44,029 nt of DNA from Chitinophagaceae bacterium (GTDB lineage: Bacteria > Bacteroidota > Bacteroidia > Chitinophagales > Chitinophagaceae), in assembly GCA_947447465.1 (NCBI GenBank), contig CANFKE010000035.1, forward strand, positions 1 to 44,029, written 5' to 3'. The position numbers and the translations under genes were made by a program. Below the pieces are notes generated by a model. That model saw only the letters and a program-made list of their open reading frames with translations. It ran no database searches and was not told where the DNA came from. Positions 30,660 to 39,564 of this stretch are shown piece by piece (the first letter of the stretch is position 1; each line of letters begins with the position of its first letter).

Positions 30660-33305
30660 ATGAAAAGCCATCTATTATTACTATTGTCACTGTCGCTCTG
30701 TGCACAGGTTGCACATGGGCAACGCAAACATCGTAAGCAAGAAAGTGTGGATACCGTAAAAACGGTCACACTCGATACGCTGGAGATAACAGCTAAACCG
30801 GGTAAGCCTCCTTATCAGCCATCCGCACCAAAGGTCTGGGAGATAAACAATACCCGAGTAGCACTTTCTTTTAATTGGAAAGAGAAAACTGCCGATGCAA
30901 AGGAATGGATAAAGATGCGTCCATATTTTTATGCGGCGGATAGTATAGTGTTGGATGCCAAGAGTATGCGCATTGATAGTGTAGAATTGGTGACACCCAC
31001 TGGTAACAAACGTCTGCAGTATGCGTATACAAACGACAAATTGGTCATTCATTTTGATCATGCTTACATAGCTTCTGATAGTGTTCAGTTATACCTTAAA
31101 TATCAGGCAATGCCATATGCTAAGGCTACCGGAGGCAGTATGGCCATTACAGACGATCGCGGACTTTACTTCATTAACACTGATGGACGTATTCCTCATA
31201 AACCGGCACAAATATGGACGCAGGGTGAAACTGAATCCAATTCTCATTGGATGATAACACTCGACAAGCCGAACACAAAATTCACTGCTCAGATAGAATT
31301 GACCGTTCCTGATTCAATGACCACATTGAGTAATGGAGCAATGATAAAGCAAGTAAAGGTTGCAGGTGGAATGCGAACAGATATCTGGAAACAGGATCTG
31401 CGCATCCAGGCTTATGCCGTAATGTTTGCCGTTGGCAAGTTCAGCGTTATAAAAGACAAGTGGAAAGATAAAGAAGTGAACTATTATGTTGAGCCTGAGT
31501 TTGCACCTTATGCTCGTCAAATGTTCAATAATACGGGTGAGATGATGGATTATTTCTCTCAGATCACTGGCGTGTCATACCCTTGGAACAAATACAGCCA
31601 GGTAGTTGTCCGCGACTATGTTTCAGGTGCAATGGAGAATACAACTGCATCTTTGTTCGGCGAGTTCATGAACCAGAATACTCGTGAGATCGCTGATAAG
31701 AATTCTGAAGATGTTGTCTCTCATGAACTCTTTCATCAGTGGTTTGGTGATTATGTAACTGCAGAATCATGGACGAATATCACAGTCAATGAATCTTTCG
31801 CAAATTATGGTGAACAAATTTGGCGCAGGCACAAATACGGTAAAGATGCTGGTGATGAGTTGGCATGGAACGACCTGCAACTATATATCTATTCATCTTC
31901 CATGAAAGACCCGCAGTTGGTAAGGTTCAATTATGATAGTCGCGAAGAAGTATTTGATGCTATTTCATACAACAAGGGTGGTGCCATTTTACACTACCTC
32001 AATACACTCATTGGCGATGATGCTTTTAATAAGGCCATGAAAATATATCTTACCAAAAATGCTTTTGGTACTGGTGAGGCGCACAATTGGCGTATGGCTG
32101 TAGAGGAAGCAACAGGACAGGATTGGAACTGGTTCTTTGATCAGTTCTACTATCATCCCGGACACCCAAGCCTGAAAATAAATTATGATTATAATGACAC
32201 TGCAAGAAAACTTACTGTGTTCGTCAATCAGACACAACAGGACAGTCTTACAGATTTTAGATTACCATTAAAAACAGCAGTTATCTATGGCGATCAGAAG
32301 ACCATAATAGACTGGAACATCAGCAAACGGAGAGATACATTCGTCTTTGCTTACAAGGCAGGTGCAAATAATGAAATGTTGAAACCTATCATTATTCCTG
32401 ATTACCAGCACGTATTACCCGGTGATATCAAAGAAAATAAAAAAGCTGCACAATGGCTCACTCAGTATAAAAATGCTGATGACTATGTAGGTCGCAGATT
32501 GGCTATAGGTGGTGCCGGTAAATCTATGTCTGATAGCTGTGCACAGGAAGTACTCACATTGGCACTTAATGATCCCAACCGGGCATTGCGTCGTTATACC
32601 TTGTCTCAGATAGAAAAGGCCCAAAGCGATAAATATCGTCGTAAATGGACCCCTAAAGTAATAGATATGGCAAAGAACGATAAGGATAAGTTGGTTCGCT
32701 CTGATGCTATGGATGTGTTAGGTAGCTGGAAGGTGACTTCCTCAAAATCTATTATGATAGATGCCCTTTACGACAGTTCATATGCTTTGGCGGGTAGCGC
32801 ACTTGAAGCGCTGGGTACTATCGATATGGATACTGCTTATATCATGGCTAAGAAGTTGGCTTTGACACAACCACGCGCTTCTTTACAAAGTGCTATCTGG
32901 ACTATAATAGGTAAGAATGGTAAAGATGAGGATGCCGCCTATTTTGAAGCAGAAGCACCTTACGTATTGGGAAGTAAAAAGTTTGCCTTGGTCAACAGTT
33001 TAAGTGGATATCTGAAGCATGTAAAGTCTGATGCTGCTTTTACTCGCGTCCTCGAACTGTATAAAGATGCGGTTATACTCGAGAGCATGAAGTCTTATAG
33101 AGGTACACTCGGTTCTTTCCTTTTTCAGGTAGCGGCAGAACAAAAGGAAGCAGCTAAATCTGACAATAAAGAAGAGGCTGCTACTGCTACAAAAAGATTA
33201 GCTATGGTGAAGACTGCTATCGAAAAAGTTGTTGCAGCAGAAGATGATACTGAGCAGCTGGATGATTATAAGAAGATGATGAAAGAGAATTTCGAAAAAG
33301 AATAA
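30660..33305 (+). CDS. Exported M1 family zinc aminopeptidase
   Basis: 881 residues. The signal peptide ends AHGQ at about residue 21. An N-terminal beta domain precedes the catalytic domain, which has the exopeptidase motif GAMEN (323-327) and the zinc site HELFH (His355, His359) with Glu378 in NESFANYGE. The spacing is the HExxH-x18-E rule of M1/MA clan enzymes. From about 600 onward helical repeats of HEAT type follow (RALRRYTLSQIE, KLVRSDAMDVLG, ALAGSALEALG). It would trim peptide N-termini in the periplasm or outside the cell. Confidence 0.93.
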   Translation: MKSHLLLLLSLSLCAQVAHGQRKHRKQESVDTVKTVTLDTLEITAKPGKPPYQPSAPKVWEINNTRVALSFNWKEKTADAKEWIKMRPYFYAADSIVLDAKSMRIDSVELVTPTGNKRLQYAYTNDKLVIHFDHAYIASDSVQLYLKYQAMPYAKATGGSMAITDDRGLYFINTDGRIPHKPAQIWTQGETESNSHWMITLDKPNTKFTAQIELTVPDSMTTLSNGAMIKQVKVAGGMRTDIWKQDLRIQAYAVMFAVGKFSVIKDKWKDKEVNYYVEPEFAPYARQMFNNTGEMMDYFSQITGVSYPWNKYSQVVVRDYVSGAMENTTASLFGEFMNQNTREIADKNSEDVVSHELFHQWFGDYVTAESWTNITVNESFANYGEQIWRRHKYGKDAGDELAWNDLQLYIYSSSMKDPQLVRFNYDSREEVFDAISYNKGGAILHYLNTLIGDDAFNKAMKIYLTKNAFGTGEAHNWRMAVEEATGQDWNWFFDQFYYHPGHPSLKINYDYNDTARKLTVFVNQTQQDSLTDFRLPLKTAVIYGDQKTIIDWNISKRRDTFVFAYKAGANNEMLKPIIIPDYQHVLPGDIKENKKAAQWLTQYKNADDYVGRRLAIGGAGKSMSDSCAQEVLTLALNDPNRALRRYTLSQIEKAQSDKYRRKWTPKVIDMAKNDKDKLVRSDAMDVLGSWKVTSSKSIMIDALYDSSYALAGSALEALGTIDMDTAYIMAKKLALTQPRASLQSAIWTIIGKNGKDEDAAYFEAEAPYVLGSKKFALVNSLSGYLKHVKSDAAFTRVLELYKDAVILESMKSYRGTLGSFLFQVAAEQKEAAKSDNKEEAATATKRLAMVKTAIEKVVAAEDDTEQLDDYKKMMKENFEKE

Positions 33306-33321
33306 GATTGACATCAACTAT

Positions 33322-33358
33322 AAAAGGCGAACCCTCCATGTTGGAGGGTTCGCCTTTT
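33322..33358. terminator. Strong bidirectional terminator
   Basis: A 17-bp perfect stem (33322-33338 with 33342-33358), core AGGCGAACCCTCCA, with a 3-nt loop and A/T tracts at both ends. It separates the M1 peptidase from the convergent metal-efflux group. Confidence 0.93.
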
Positions 33359-33435
33359 ATACTATTACCTGAGTAATTATATCCAATAGTTGGTGGAACA
33401 ATTGCAGCCTTGACTGTTTTGATGGTTAAATGGCA

Positions 33436-34563
33436 TTACTCTTCCGATTTGTTCTTCAGCGACATTAGTAGTGCATAGGCATTATTGGTGACGAACATCT
33501 TTCCTGCATATTTCTCAGCGTTCAGTATTGCTACATAGCCTTTCTCCGTATTGCCTGTTGTTACTTCCGTCATTTCGTACTGATGATCGTTCTTTTGAAT
33601 AAATGCATATTGTTTGTTCTCAAATCGAACAATAGCACCTTCAGGCAATGCCCATGCCGCAGCATTGGCTACCTGTATCTCTGCATTCATATACATACCA
33701 GGAAGTAGCTTTTTGTCGTACTCTTCAAAATGGCAATGAATATCTGCAGTACGATCGACCGACAGATCTCTTGATATCAGGATGATCTCGCAATTGTACT
33801 TTTTGCCTGTCTCATTGTTGGTATAGGCTACTACTTTCTGGCCAACGAATAATAGATCAAGGTCTTTCTCAAATACTTTTAATGCCAGATGTATGTCTGT
33901 AGGGTTGATCAACTCGAACAGTACATCGGTTGGAGATACATACTTACCTATGTTCACATTCACCTTCGATACATATCCGCTGATAGGAGAGTATATATTG
34001 ATAGTTCTGGAGATGTTGTTCTCATTCAGCTTGTCAGGGTTTATACTTACCAGTTTCAATCGTTCTGCAAGTGCATTGATCATCACTTTCTGTGTCTTCA
34101 GGTCAGCTTCAGCCTGTTGATACACTTTGTCACTGCTGGCCTTGCTTTGGTTCAGCTCTTTTTGTCGGCGGTATTCATTCTCTGTATAGGTCAGCTTTGC
34201 CTTAGTGGTAAGGTAGTCTTGTTGCAATTGTATGTATTGCTGATCTTCTACAATGGCTATTACTTCCCCTTTGTTGATGTGCATGCCGGGTAGCAGGTGT
34301 GTACTCTTCAGATAACCACCCAAAGGCACGCTCACCGAGAGTATATTCTGCGGAGGTACATCTATCTTGCCATTCAGCAGTAGTGTCGCCGATACCGATC
34401 TCTTTTCCATTGCACCGGTTACTATTCCTGCATTCTTTTGCTGTGCATCGGTGAATGTTGCTATGTTACCTGTAGTTTCTTCCTTTTTAGTTTCTTCTTT
34501 CTTCTTATCTGCACCGCAAGAAGCAAGTATTATTGCGGCAACGATTATTGTCAGATTCTTCAT
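33436..34563 (-). CDS. RND efflux periplasmic adaptor (CzcB/CusB-like) lipoprotein
   Basis: 375 residues from ATG 34563; longer in-frame starts would overlap the upstream gene. The lipoprotein signal has ILASC with Cys16. A Lys/Glu-rich linker is followed by the lipoyl-like barrel halves, the alpha-helical hairpin (about 115-190, YLTTKAKLTYTENEYRRQKE), the beta-barrel domain and a membrane-proximal domain (ALPEGAIVRFENKQYAFIQK). This is the membrane-fusion protein that joins an inner-membrane RND pump to an outer-membrane channel. Its start lies 10 nt after the stop of the fused pump gene, so it is the downstream gene of the same operon. Confidence 0.93.
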   Translation of the reverse strand: MKNLTIIVAAIILASCGADKKKEETKKEETTGNIATFTDAQQKNAGIVTGAMEKRSVSATLLLNGKIDVPPQNILSVSVPLGGYLKSTHLLPGMHINKGEVIAIVEDQQYIQLQQDYLTTKAKLTYTENEYRRQKELNQSKASSDKVYQQAEADLKTQKVMINALAERLKLVSINPDKLNENNISRTINIYSPISGYVSKVNVNIGKYVSPTDVLFELINPTDIHLALKVFEKDLDLLFVGQKVVAYTNNETGKKYNCEIILISRDLSVDRTADIHCHFEEYDKKLLPGMYMNAEIQVANAAAWALPEGAIVRFENKQYAFIQKNDHQYEMTEVTTGNTEKGYVAILNAEKYAGKMFVTNNAYALLMSLKNKSEE

Positions 34564-34573
34564 CAGTTCTAAA

Positions 34574-37500
34574 TTAGTTGTTGGTGAAATATTGTAATTC
34601 CAATCTGGCATCCTCCAGTTGGTTCACTGCTTCTATATAGTTGCTCTTTACCGTAGTTGCATAGTTGATCAGTTGCACCCATTCAAGATAGTTGATGCTG
34701 CCTGCCGCAAGCTGTTGGCCGGCTGTTTCGGTTATCTTGTTGGCATTTGTCAGCGCCTGTGTCTCGTAATACTTTACCATAATCTCATATTGCTTGTATT
34801 TTGCTTTTGCAGCCTCCAGCTCATTTTGCATTTGCTGCGTACCTGCAGCATATTCGTTAGCTGCTATAGATCTGGAAAGTCGGGCACTTTTTATTTTAGC
34901 TACCTGAGCCATTGGGAACAAAGGAATTCCTATGCCAACTTGAAACGACGAGAATCGGGTGAGCCCGTCATAGCTTTTTTCGTCCGCACCCACACCTTTA
35001 ATTGTAGTGTTATTGTAGGTGAGGGAAAGGTCAGGTAATACTCTGGCCTGCTCATTGGCTATGGTCGACCGTGCTATTTTTTCTTGTTGTGCCAGTAGCT
35101 GCACAGCGGGGTGATCTGCTAATGAAGTTTTGTCTCCTATTTCTGTTGCTGTACGTTCTTCATTATTTGCAGGTTCTAGGTCACTGTTAGTATTCAGCAA
35201 AAGTCTGAATCTGAGTAGCTGTATATGCAGATCATTGGCTGCTTGTTGCAATTGAATGGCTATCTGTCCTTTTTGTGTTTCTGCTGTTATTTGTTCCAGC
35301 AAGTTAGCTTCGCCCGCTTGTAGCCGCAGGCTTGCTTTGCGGAGAAATTCTGAATAAAGGCTGTCTGTTTGCTGCAGCAAGGCTTCCTTTTGTCGCAGAT
35401 ATACTATGTTGAAGTATGCTTGCGCAACTAGTTTTCTGAGCAGTAATTCCTGAACTTTTGCTGTTAACTTTCCACTTTCCCACTCTTCTTTCAATAGTCG
35501 CTTCTGAGTACTGTAAACAGTAGGGAAATTAATGGTTTGGGTGATGCCGAATTTATTATCTCTGTAGGCACTGTTTATTTGTCCAGTCTCACCAAATACT
35601 GTGGCCTGTTGAACATTGATCCCTGTGCCTTGCAGTGCATGCAGGTATGCAGCTTTCAGATGCTCATTCTTCAGCTTTAAATTATTCTGTAAAGCGCTAT
35701 CAATTGCCGCCTGCAAGGTAATGGGCGTCTGTGCATGGCTTACACTTGAAAATGTAAGTAAGAACAGAGCTACAATTGAAACGGTCAATTTGTTGTCCAT
35801 ATGGAATGTTTTTTTCTCGACCAACATATAGAGTATCGGTAGAACAAATAGGGTAAGGAATGTGGCTATCATCAGCCCGCCTATCACCACAGTTGCCAAT
35901 GGTCTCTGCACCTCAGCACCTGCACCATTGCTCAATGCCATTGGCAGAAAGCCTAGTGAGGCTACAAATGCGGTCATCAGTACGGGCCTCAGTCTAAGTT
36001 TTGTGCCGGTCAATACGATTTGTTTCAGGTCGGTCATACCTTCATTTTTTAGTTGATTGAACTCTGCTATCAATACAATTCCGTTAAGTACAGCCACACC
36101 AAATAGTGCTATGAATCCCACTCCGGCGCTTATACTGAATGGCATACCCCTTAATGCCAGAAATAAGATACCTCCGATAGCCGATAATGGTATTGCTGAA
36201 TAGATAAGTAGCCCTTGTCTTATTGACTTAAATGCAAAGAATAACAACAGAAAGATCAATACCAGCGAAACCGGTACGGCTACCAGTAGCCTTTGTTTGG
36301 CTGCGTTCAGATTTTCAAATGCACCGCCATAGGTAAGGTAATATCCGCTCGGTAAGTGTAGTTGCTTGTCCACTTTTTGTTGCAGCTCTGTTACAATGCT
36401 TTGCACATCCCTGCCTTTTACATTGAAGCCTGCTACTATTCTACGTTTGGCATCCTCTCTTTGTATCTGGTTAGGTCCGTCTTTTATTGTTACATCAGCT
36501 AGTTGATACAAAGGCACCTGTGTACCGTTCGGAGTTGCAATAAGTAGATTTTGTACATCTGTCAGTTCTTTGTTCGTCGCGCCTGCCAGTCTTACTACAA
36601 GGTCAAAACGTCGCTCTCCCTCAAATACCATCCCTGCTTTTTGTCCGGCGAAGGCAGTATTCACAATTCTATTGATGTCAGATATGTTCAGGCCATATTG
36701 AGCAATCGTATTTCTTTTGTAGTTGATAATGATCTGCGGCATACCGGCTACTGCTTCAACATAAAGGTTTTTACTGCCTGCTACAGTATTAATGATGCTG
36801 CCCAGTTTTTCTGCATAATGTGCCAGTGTATCCATGTTCTCTCCGAATATCTTGCATACCACATCCTGTCTCGCACCCGTCATCAGTTCATTGAATCGCA
36901 TTTGTACCGGAAATTGAAAACCTGTGGTTATTCCGGGTACTTCGGCCATGGCGGCACCCATCTTTTCAGATAATTCATTGAATGTTTTTGCCGATGTCCA
37001 TTCTTTCTTGTCTTTCAGCACTATGATCATATCACTCGCGTCCATTGGCATTGGGTCTGTCGGCACCTCTCCGCTGCCTATCTTAGTTACTACCTTTTCT
37101 ACTTCCGGAAATCTCGTTAGCAGTATATGTGCAGCTTGTTGTGTGCTTGCCTTGGTGGTATTGATACCGCTTCCGGTCAACACTCTGGTCTCTACAGCAA
37201 AGTCACCTTCTTCAAGAGCAGGTATGAATTCACCTCCAAGTGTGGTAAGTAAGAATATCGCGACGGTAAACAGTAATAACACAGATGTGAGGATCGTTTT
37301 CGGAAAGGTCACAACTTTTCTCAATGCTGTCTGATACGCATGTTCCAATTTCGCCATCAGCTTGTCCGAAAAATTGGCTGTATGCTTAGCCTTTTTACTC
37401 AGAAACAAAGCACTCATCATAGGTACGTAGGTCAGTGAAAGCAGGAATGCACCTACCAATGCAAAGGCCACGGTTTGTGCCATCGGCTTGAACATCTTAC

Positions 37501-38920
37501 CTTCTATTCCTTGTAGGGTGAAGATCGGTAGATAAACGATCAGAATAATGATCTGTCCAAAGACGGCACTATTCATCATCTTACCTGCCGATTTACCTAC
37601 GGCTTCATCCATCTCCTGTTGAGATATGTTGGGAGATCCTTTATGCGATCGGTTATGTGTCAGTTGATGCATCACTGCTTCTACAATTATGACAGCACCA
37701 TCTACTATCAGCCCGAAGTCCAGTGCTCCAAGGCTCATCAGATTACCGCTTACACCAAAGAGGTTCATCATGATGACTGCAAATAACATAGCCAGTGGGA
37801 TCACAGATGCTACTAAAAGTCCCGCCCTGAAATTGCCCAGGAACAGAACAAGTACGAATACTACTATAAGTGCTCCCTCTTCAAGGTTTTTTTCTACTGT
37901 GCCTATAGCGTGATTCACCATTTTGCTCCTGTCCAGAAATGGCTCAGCTACAACTCCTTCGGGCAAGGTCTTTTGTATCTGGGCCATTCTTTCTTTTACG
38001 GTTTTGATCACTTCGCTGCTATTGCCGCCTTTCACCATCATCACTACTGCTCCCGCTACTTCGCCCTTGTCATTGTAGCACATCGCGCCATATCGGGTAG
38101 CTGCACCTATTTTTACCTCTGCTACATCTCTAATGAACAGGGGCGTGCCGTCACTCAGGCTTTTTACAGCTATATTATTGATGTCTTCTATGCTACCTAC
38201 CAATCCTTCGCTGCGTATATACAATACCGATGGTCCTTTCTCTATATAGGCGCCTCCGGTATTCTGATTATTGTTTTCCAGCGCTTTGAAAACATCATTG
38301 ATGGTGATGCCGTGTGATTGTAGTTTGGCAGAATTTACTTCGATCGAATATTGCTTCAGATTACCTCCGAAGCTACTCACTTCAGCTACTCCCTTCACTC
38401 CCAGCAATTGCCTCCTTACTATCCAGTCTTGTATCGTGCGTAACTCTGTGGCAGTATATTTATTTTCGTAGCCTGCCTTTGGGCGCACTACATATTGGTA
38501 TATTTCTCCCAATCCTGTAGTCACAGGTCCCAGTTCCGGTTTGCCTATTTCTGCAGGTATGTCCGTTTGTACTTTCTGTAGTCTTTCTGCTACTTGTTGC
38601 CTCGCCCAGTATATATCTGTTTCATCATCAAATACTATGGTCACAAGTGATAGTCCGAACCTCGAAAAACTTCTGATTTCTTTCAGCCCGGCAATATTGT
38701 TATTTACTTGTTCAATAGGGAATGTCACCAATCTTTCAATATCTGTTGCGCCAAATGATGGTGCAATGGTGATCACCTGTACTTGGTTATTGGTAATGTC
38801 GGGAACAGCATCTATGGGTAGTCGGGTTAGTTCATAGGTGCCATATCCTATTAGTGCTACTATGAACAGTCCCACTATTAGCTTGTTTTTTATGGCAAAC
38901 CCTATTATTGCATTAAGCAT
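34574..38920 (-). CDS. CzcA-type heavy-metal RND transporter fused to a TolC-like outer-membrane factor
   Basis: 1448 residues. Residues 1-1040 are a full RND pump: N-terminal helix, GTGLGEIYQYVV-type porter region, and TM4 motif DFGLIVDGAVIIVE with Asp401, Asp407 and Glu414 matching the proton-relay triad of CzcA. The Cus-type copper pumps have a different TM4 motif, so divalent Zn/Co/Cd/Ni is the likelier substrate. Residues 1041-1064 look like a complete signal peptide (MDNKLTVSIVALFLLTF, then SSVSHA-Q). Residues 1065-1448 are an outer-membrane factor with long helical hairpins (AAIDSALQNNLKLKN, QTDSLYSEFLRKASLRLQAG). Such fusions are known in Bacteroidota. It is cotranscribed with the adaptor gene. 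Confidence 0.93.
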   Translation of the reverse strand: MLNAIIGFAIKNKLIVGLFIVALIGYGTYELTRLPIDAVPDITNNQVQVITIAPSFGATDIERLVTFPIEQVNNNIAGLKEIRSFSRFGLSLVTIVFDDETDIYWARQQVAERLQKVQTDIPAEIGKPELGPVTTGLGEIYQYVVRPKAGYENKYTATELRTIQDWIVRRQLLGVKGVAEVSSFGGNLKQYSIEVNSAKLQSHGITINDVFKALENNNQNTGGAYIEKGPSVLYIRSEGLVGSIEDINNIAVKSLSDGTPLFIRDVAEVKIGAATRYGAMCYNDKGEVAGAVVMMVKGGNSSEVIKTVKERMAQIQKTLPEGVVAEPFLDRSKMVNHAIGTVEKNLEEGALIVVFVLVLFLGNFRAGLLVASVIPLAMLFAVIMMNLFGVSGNLMSLGALDFGLIVDGAVIIVEAVMHQLTHNRSHKGSPNISQQEMDEAVGKSAGKMMNSAVFGQIIILIVYLPIFTLQGIEGKMFKPMAQTVAFALVGAFLLSLTYVPMMSALFLSKKAKHTANFSDKLMAKLEHAYQTALRKVVTFPKTILTSVLLLFTVAIFLLTTLGGEFIPALEEGDFAVETRVLTGSGINTTKASTQQAAHILLTRFPEVEKVVTKIGSGEVPTDPMPMDASDMIIVLKDKKEWTSAKTFNELSEKMGAAMAEVPGITTGFQFPVQMRFNELMTGARQDVVCKIFGENMDTLAHYAEKLGSIINTVAGSKNLYVEAVAGMPQIIINYKRNTIAQYGLNISDINRIVNTAFAGQKAGMVFEGERRFDLVVRLAGATNKELTDVQNLLIATPNGTQVPLYQLADVTIKDGPNQIQREDAKRRIVAGFNVKGRDVQSIVTELQQKVDKQLHLPSGYYLTYGGAFENLNAAKQRLLVAVPVSLVLIFLLLFFAFKSIRQGLLIYSAIPLSAIGGILFLALRGMPFSISAGVGFIALFGVAVLNGIVLIAEFNQLKNEGMTDLKQIVLTGTKLRLRPVLMTAFVASLGFLPMALSNGAGAEVQRPLATVVIGGLMIATFLTLFVLPILYMLVEKKTFHMDNKLTVSIVALFLLTFSSVSHAQTPITLQAAIDSALQNNLKLKNEHLKAAYLHALQGTGINVQQATVFGETGQINSAYRDNKFGITQTINFPTVYSTQKRLLKEEWESGKLTAKVQELLLRKLVAQAYFNIVYLRQKEALLQQTDSLYSEFLRKASLRLQAGEANLLEQITAETQKGQIAIQLQQAANDLHIQLLRFRLLLNTNSDLEPANNEERTATEIGDKTSLADHPAVQLLAQQEKIARSTIANEQARVLPDLSLTYNNTTIKGVGADEKSYDGLTRFSSFQVGIGIPLFPMAQVAKIKSARLSRSIAANEYAAGTQQMQNELEAAKAKYKQYEIMVKYYETQALTNANKITETAGQQLAAGSINYLEWVQLINYATTVKSNYIEAVNQLEDARLELQYFTNN

Positions 38921-39094
38921 AATGTTCTGTTGTTAGGTATGTTGAATTTATTGTCGTTATAGCATTGTTCCCACAGGGCTCATTGCCTATCTGCATCCAC
39001 TACATAGCATACATAGGACTTCCTTTATGAAAGTGCTGTGTAGAGGTCAGAAAACATCATGGAGATGTAGAACCCTAAAATAGGGCATTGTCTG

Positions 39095-39120
39095 TAGTTA
39101 TTCATTTAAATGAATAACTA
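39095..39120. promoter_or_regulatory. Perfect 26-bp palindrome upstream of the RND pump gene
   Basis: Arms of 13 bp (TAGTTATTCATTT and its complement) meet with no loop. The centre is between 39107 and 39108, 175 bp before the pump start codon and 14 bp past the stop of the small His-rich gene. A smaller CCCTA/TAGGG inverted repeat lies beside it (39073-39085). There is no U tract on the leftward strand, so an operator is more likely than a terminator. The regulator is unknown. Confidence 0.5.
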
Positions 39121-39133
39121 AGGTGTTAGGATG

Positions 39134-39532
39134 TTAACAATTCCGGGGAGGTTGCCAGATACTGGCTAGGAATGACGATTGCAGGGATACCTGCTTTTGG
39201 AAATGCTCTTTCTTTTCCGAATAATAGATGGGTTTAATTACTTCGGTCGGTATTGTAGTAGCAGATGGTGTTACATATACGGCAGTTATGAAAGACATAC
39301 ACCCGTCATCTGTCTTAAAGGGTAGCTTCATGTCTTTTTCATGGTCTGCATCATGGTCATCAGGCTGAGAATAATGCATGCTCATAAACTCCCAGAAGGT
39401 AATGGCGCTGTCTATCTCTTTATGTTCCTGATAATGCTGTATGAGCACAGGTATTTTCAGCAACTGATGTAATTCAGTAGTTGTGAATAGATACACTATC
39501 AGACACGATATGGCAATTATGCGACTCAACAT
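39134..39532 (-). CDS. Small His/Asp-rich membrane-anchored protein linked to RND metal efflux
   Basis: 132 residues. A hydrophobic N-terminus (3-17) serves as anchor or signal. It is followed by TTELHQLLKIPVLIQHYQEH and an acidic His-rich segment at 52-66 (MHYSQPDDHDADHEKD), then MKLPFKTDDGC. It ends with IWQPPRNC. I recall similar short proteins encoded next to CzcA/CusA pumps in Bacteroidota. Metal binding is plausible from the His/Asp cluster but not shown. It lies between the TonB receptor (32-bp gap) and the pump gene, all leftward. An exact -7 element ends 2 nt before its ATG. Confidence 0.78.
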   Translation of the reverse strand: MLSRIIAISCLIVYLFTTTELHQLLKIPVLIQHYQEHKEIDSAITFWEFMSMHYSQPDDHDADHEKDMKLPFKTDDGCMSFITAVYVTPSATTIPTEVIKPIYYSEKKEHFQKQVSLQSSFLASIWQPPRNC

Positions 39533-39534
39533 CG

Positions 39535-39542
39535 CAAAAGTA
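39535..39542 (-). promoter_or_regulatory. -7 element abutting the small His-rich gene
   Basis: TACTTTTG on the minus strand ends 2 nt before the ATG at 39532; TTTTG lies 17 bp further upstream (39564-39560). The transcript would be leaderless or would start inside the first codons. Confidence 0.5.
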
Positions 39543-39564
39543 AATCAAATATTGGCAAACAAAA

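Noticed and set aside
34574..38920. Idea that the 1448-residue frame is two genes joined by a sequencing error
   Set aside because: The frame is continuous, the joint is a clean signal peptide in phase with the pump, and pump-TolC fusions of this length are known in Bacteroidota.
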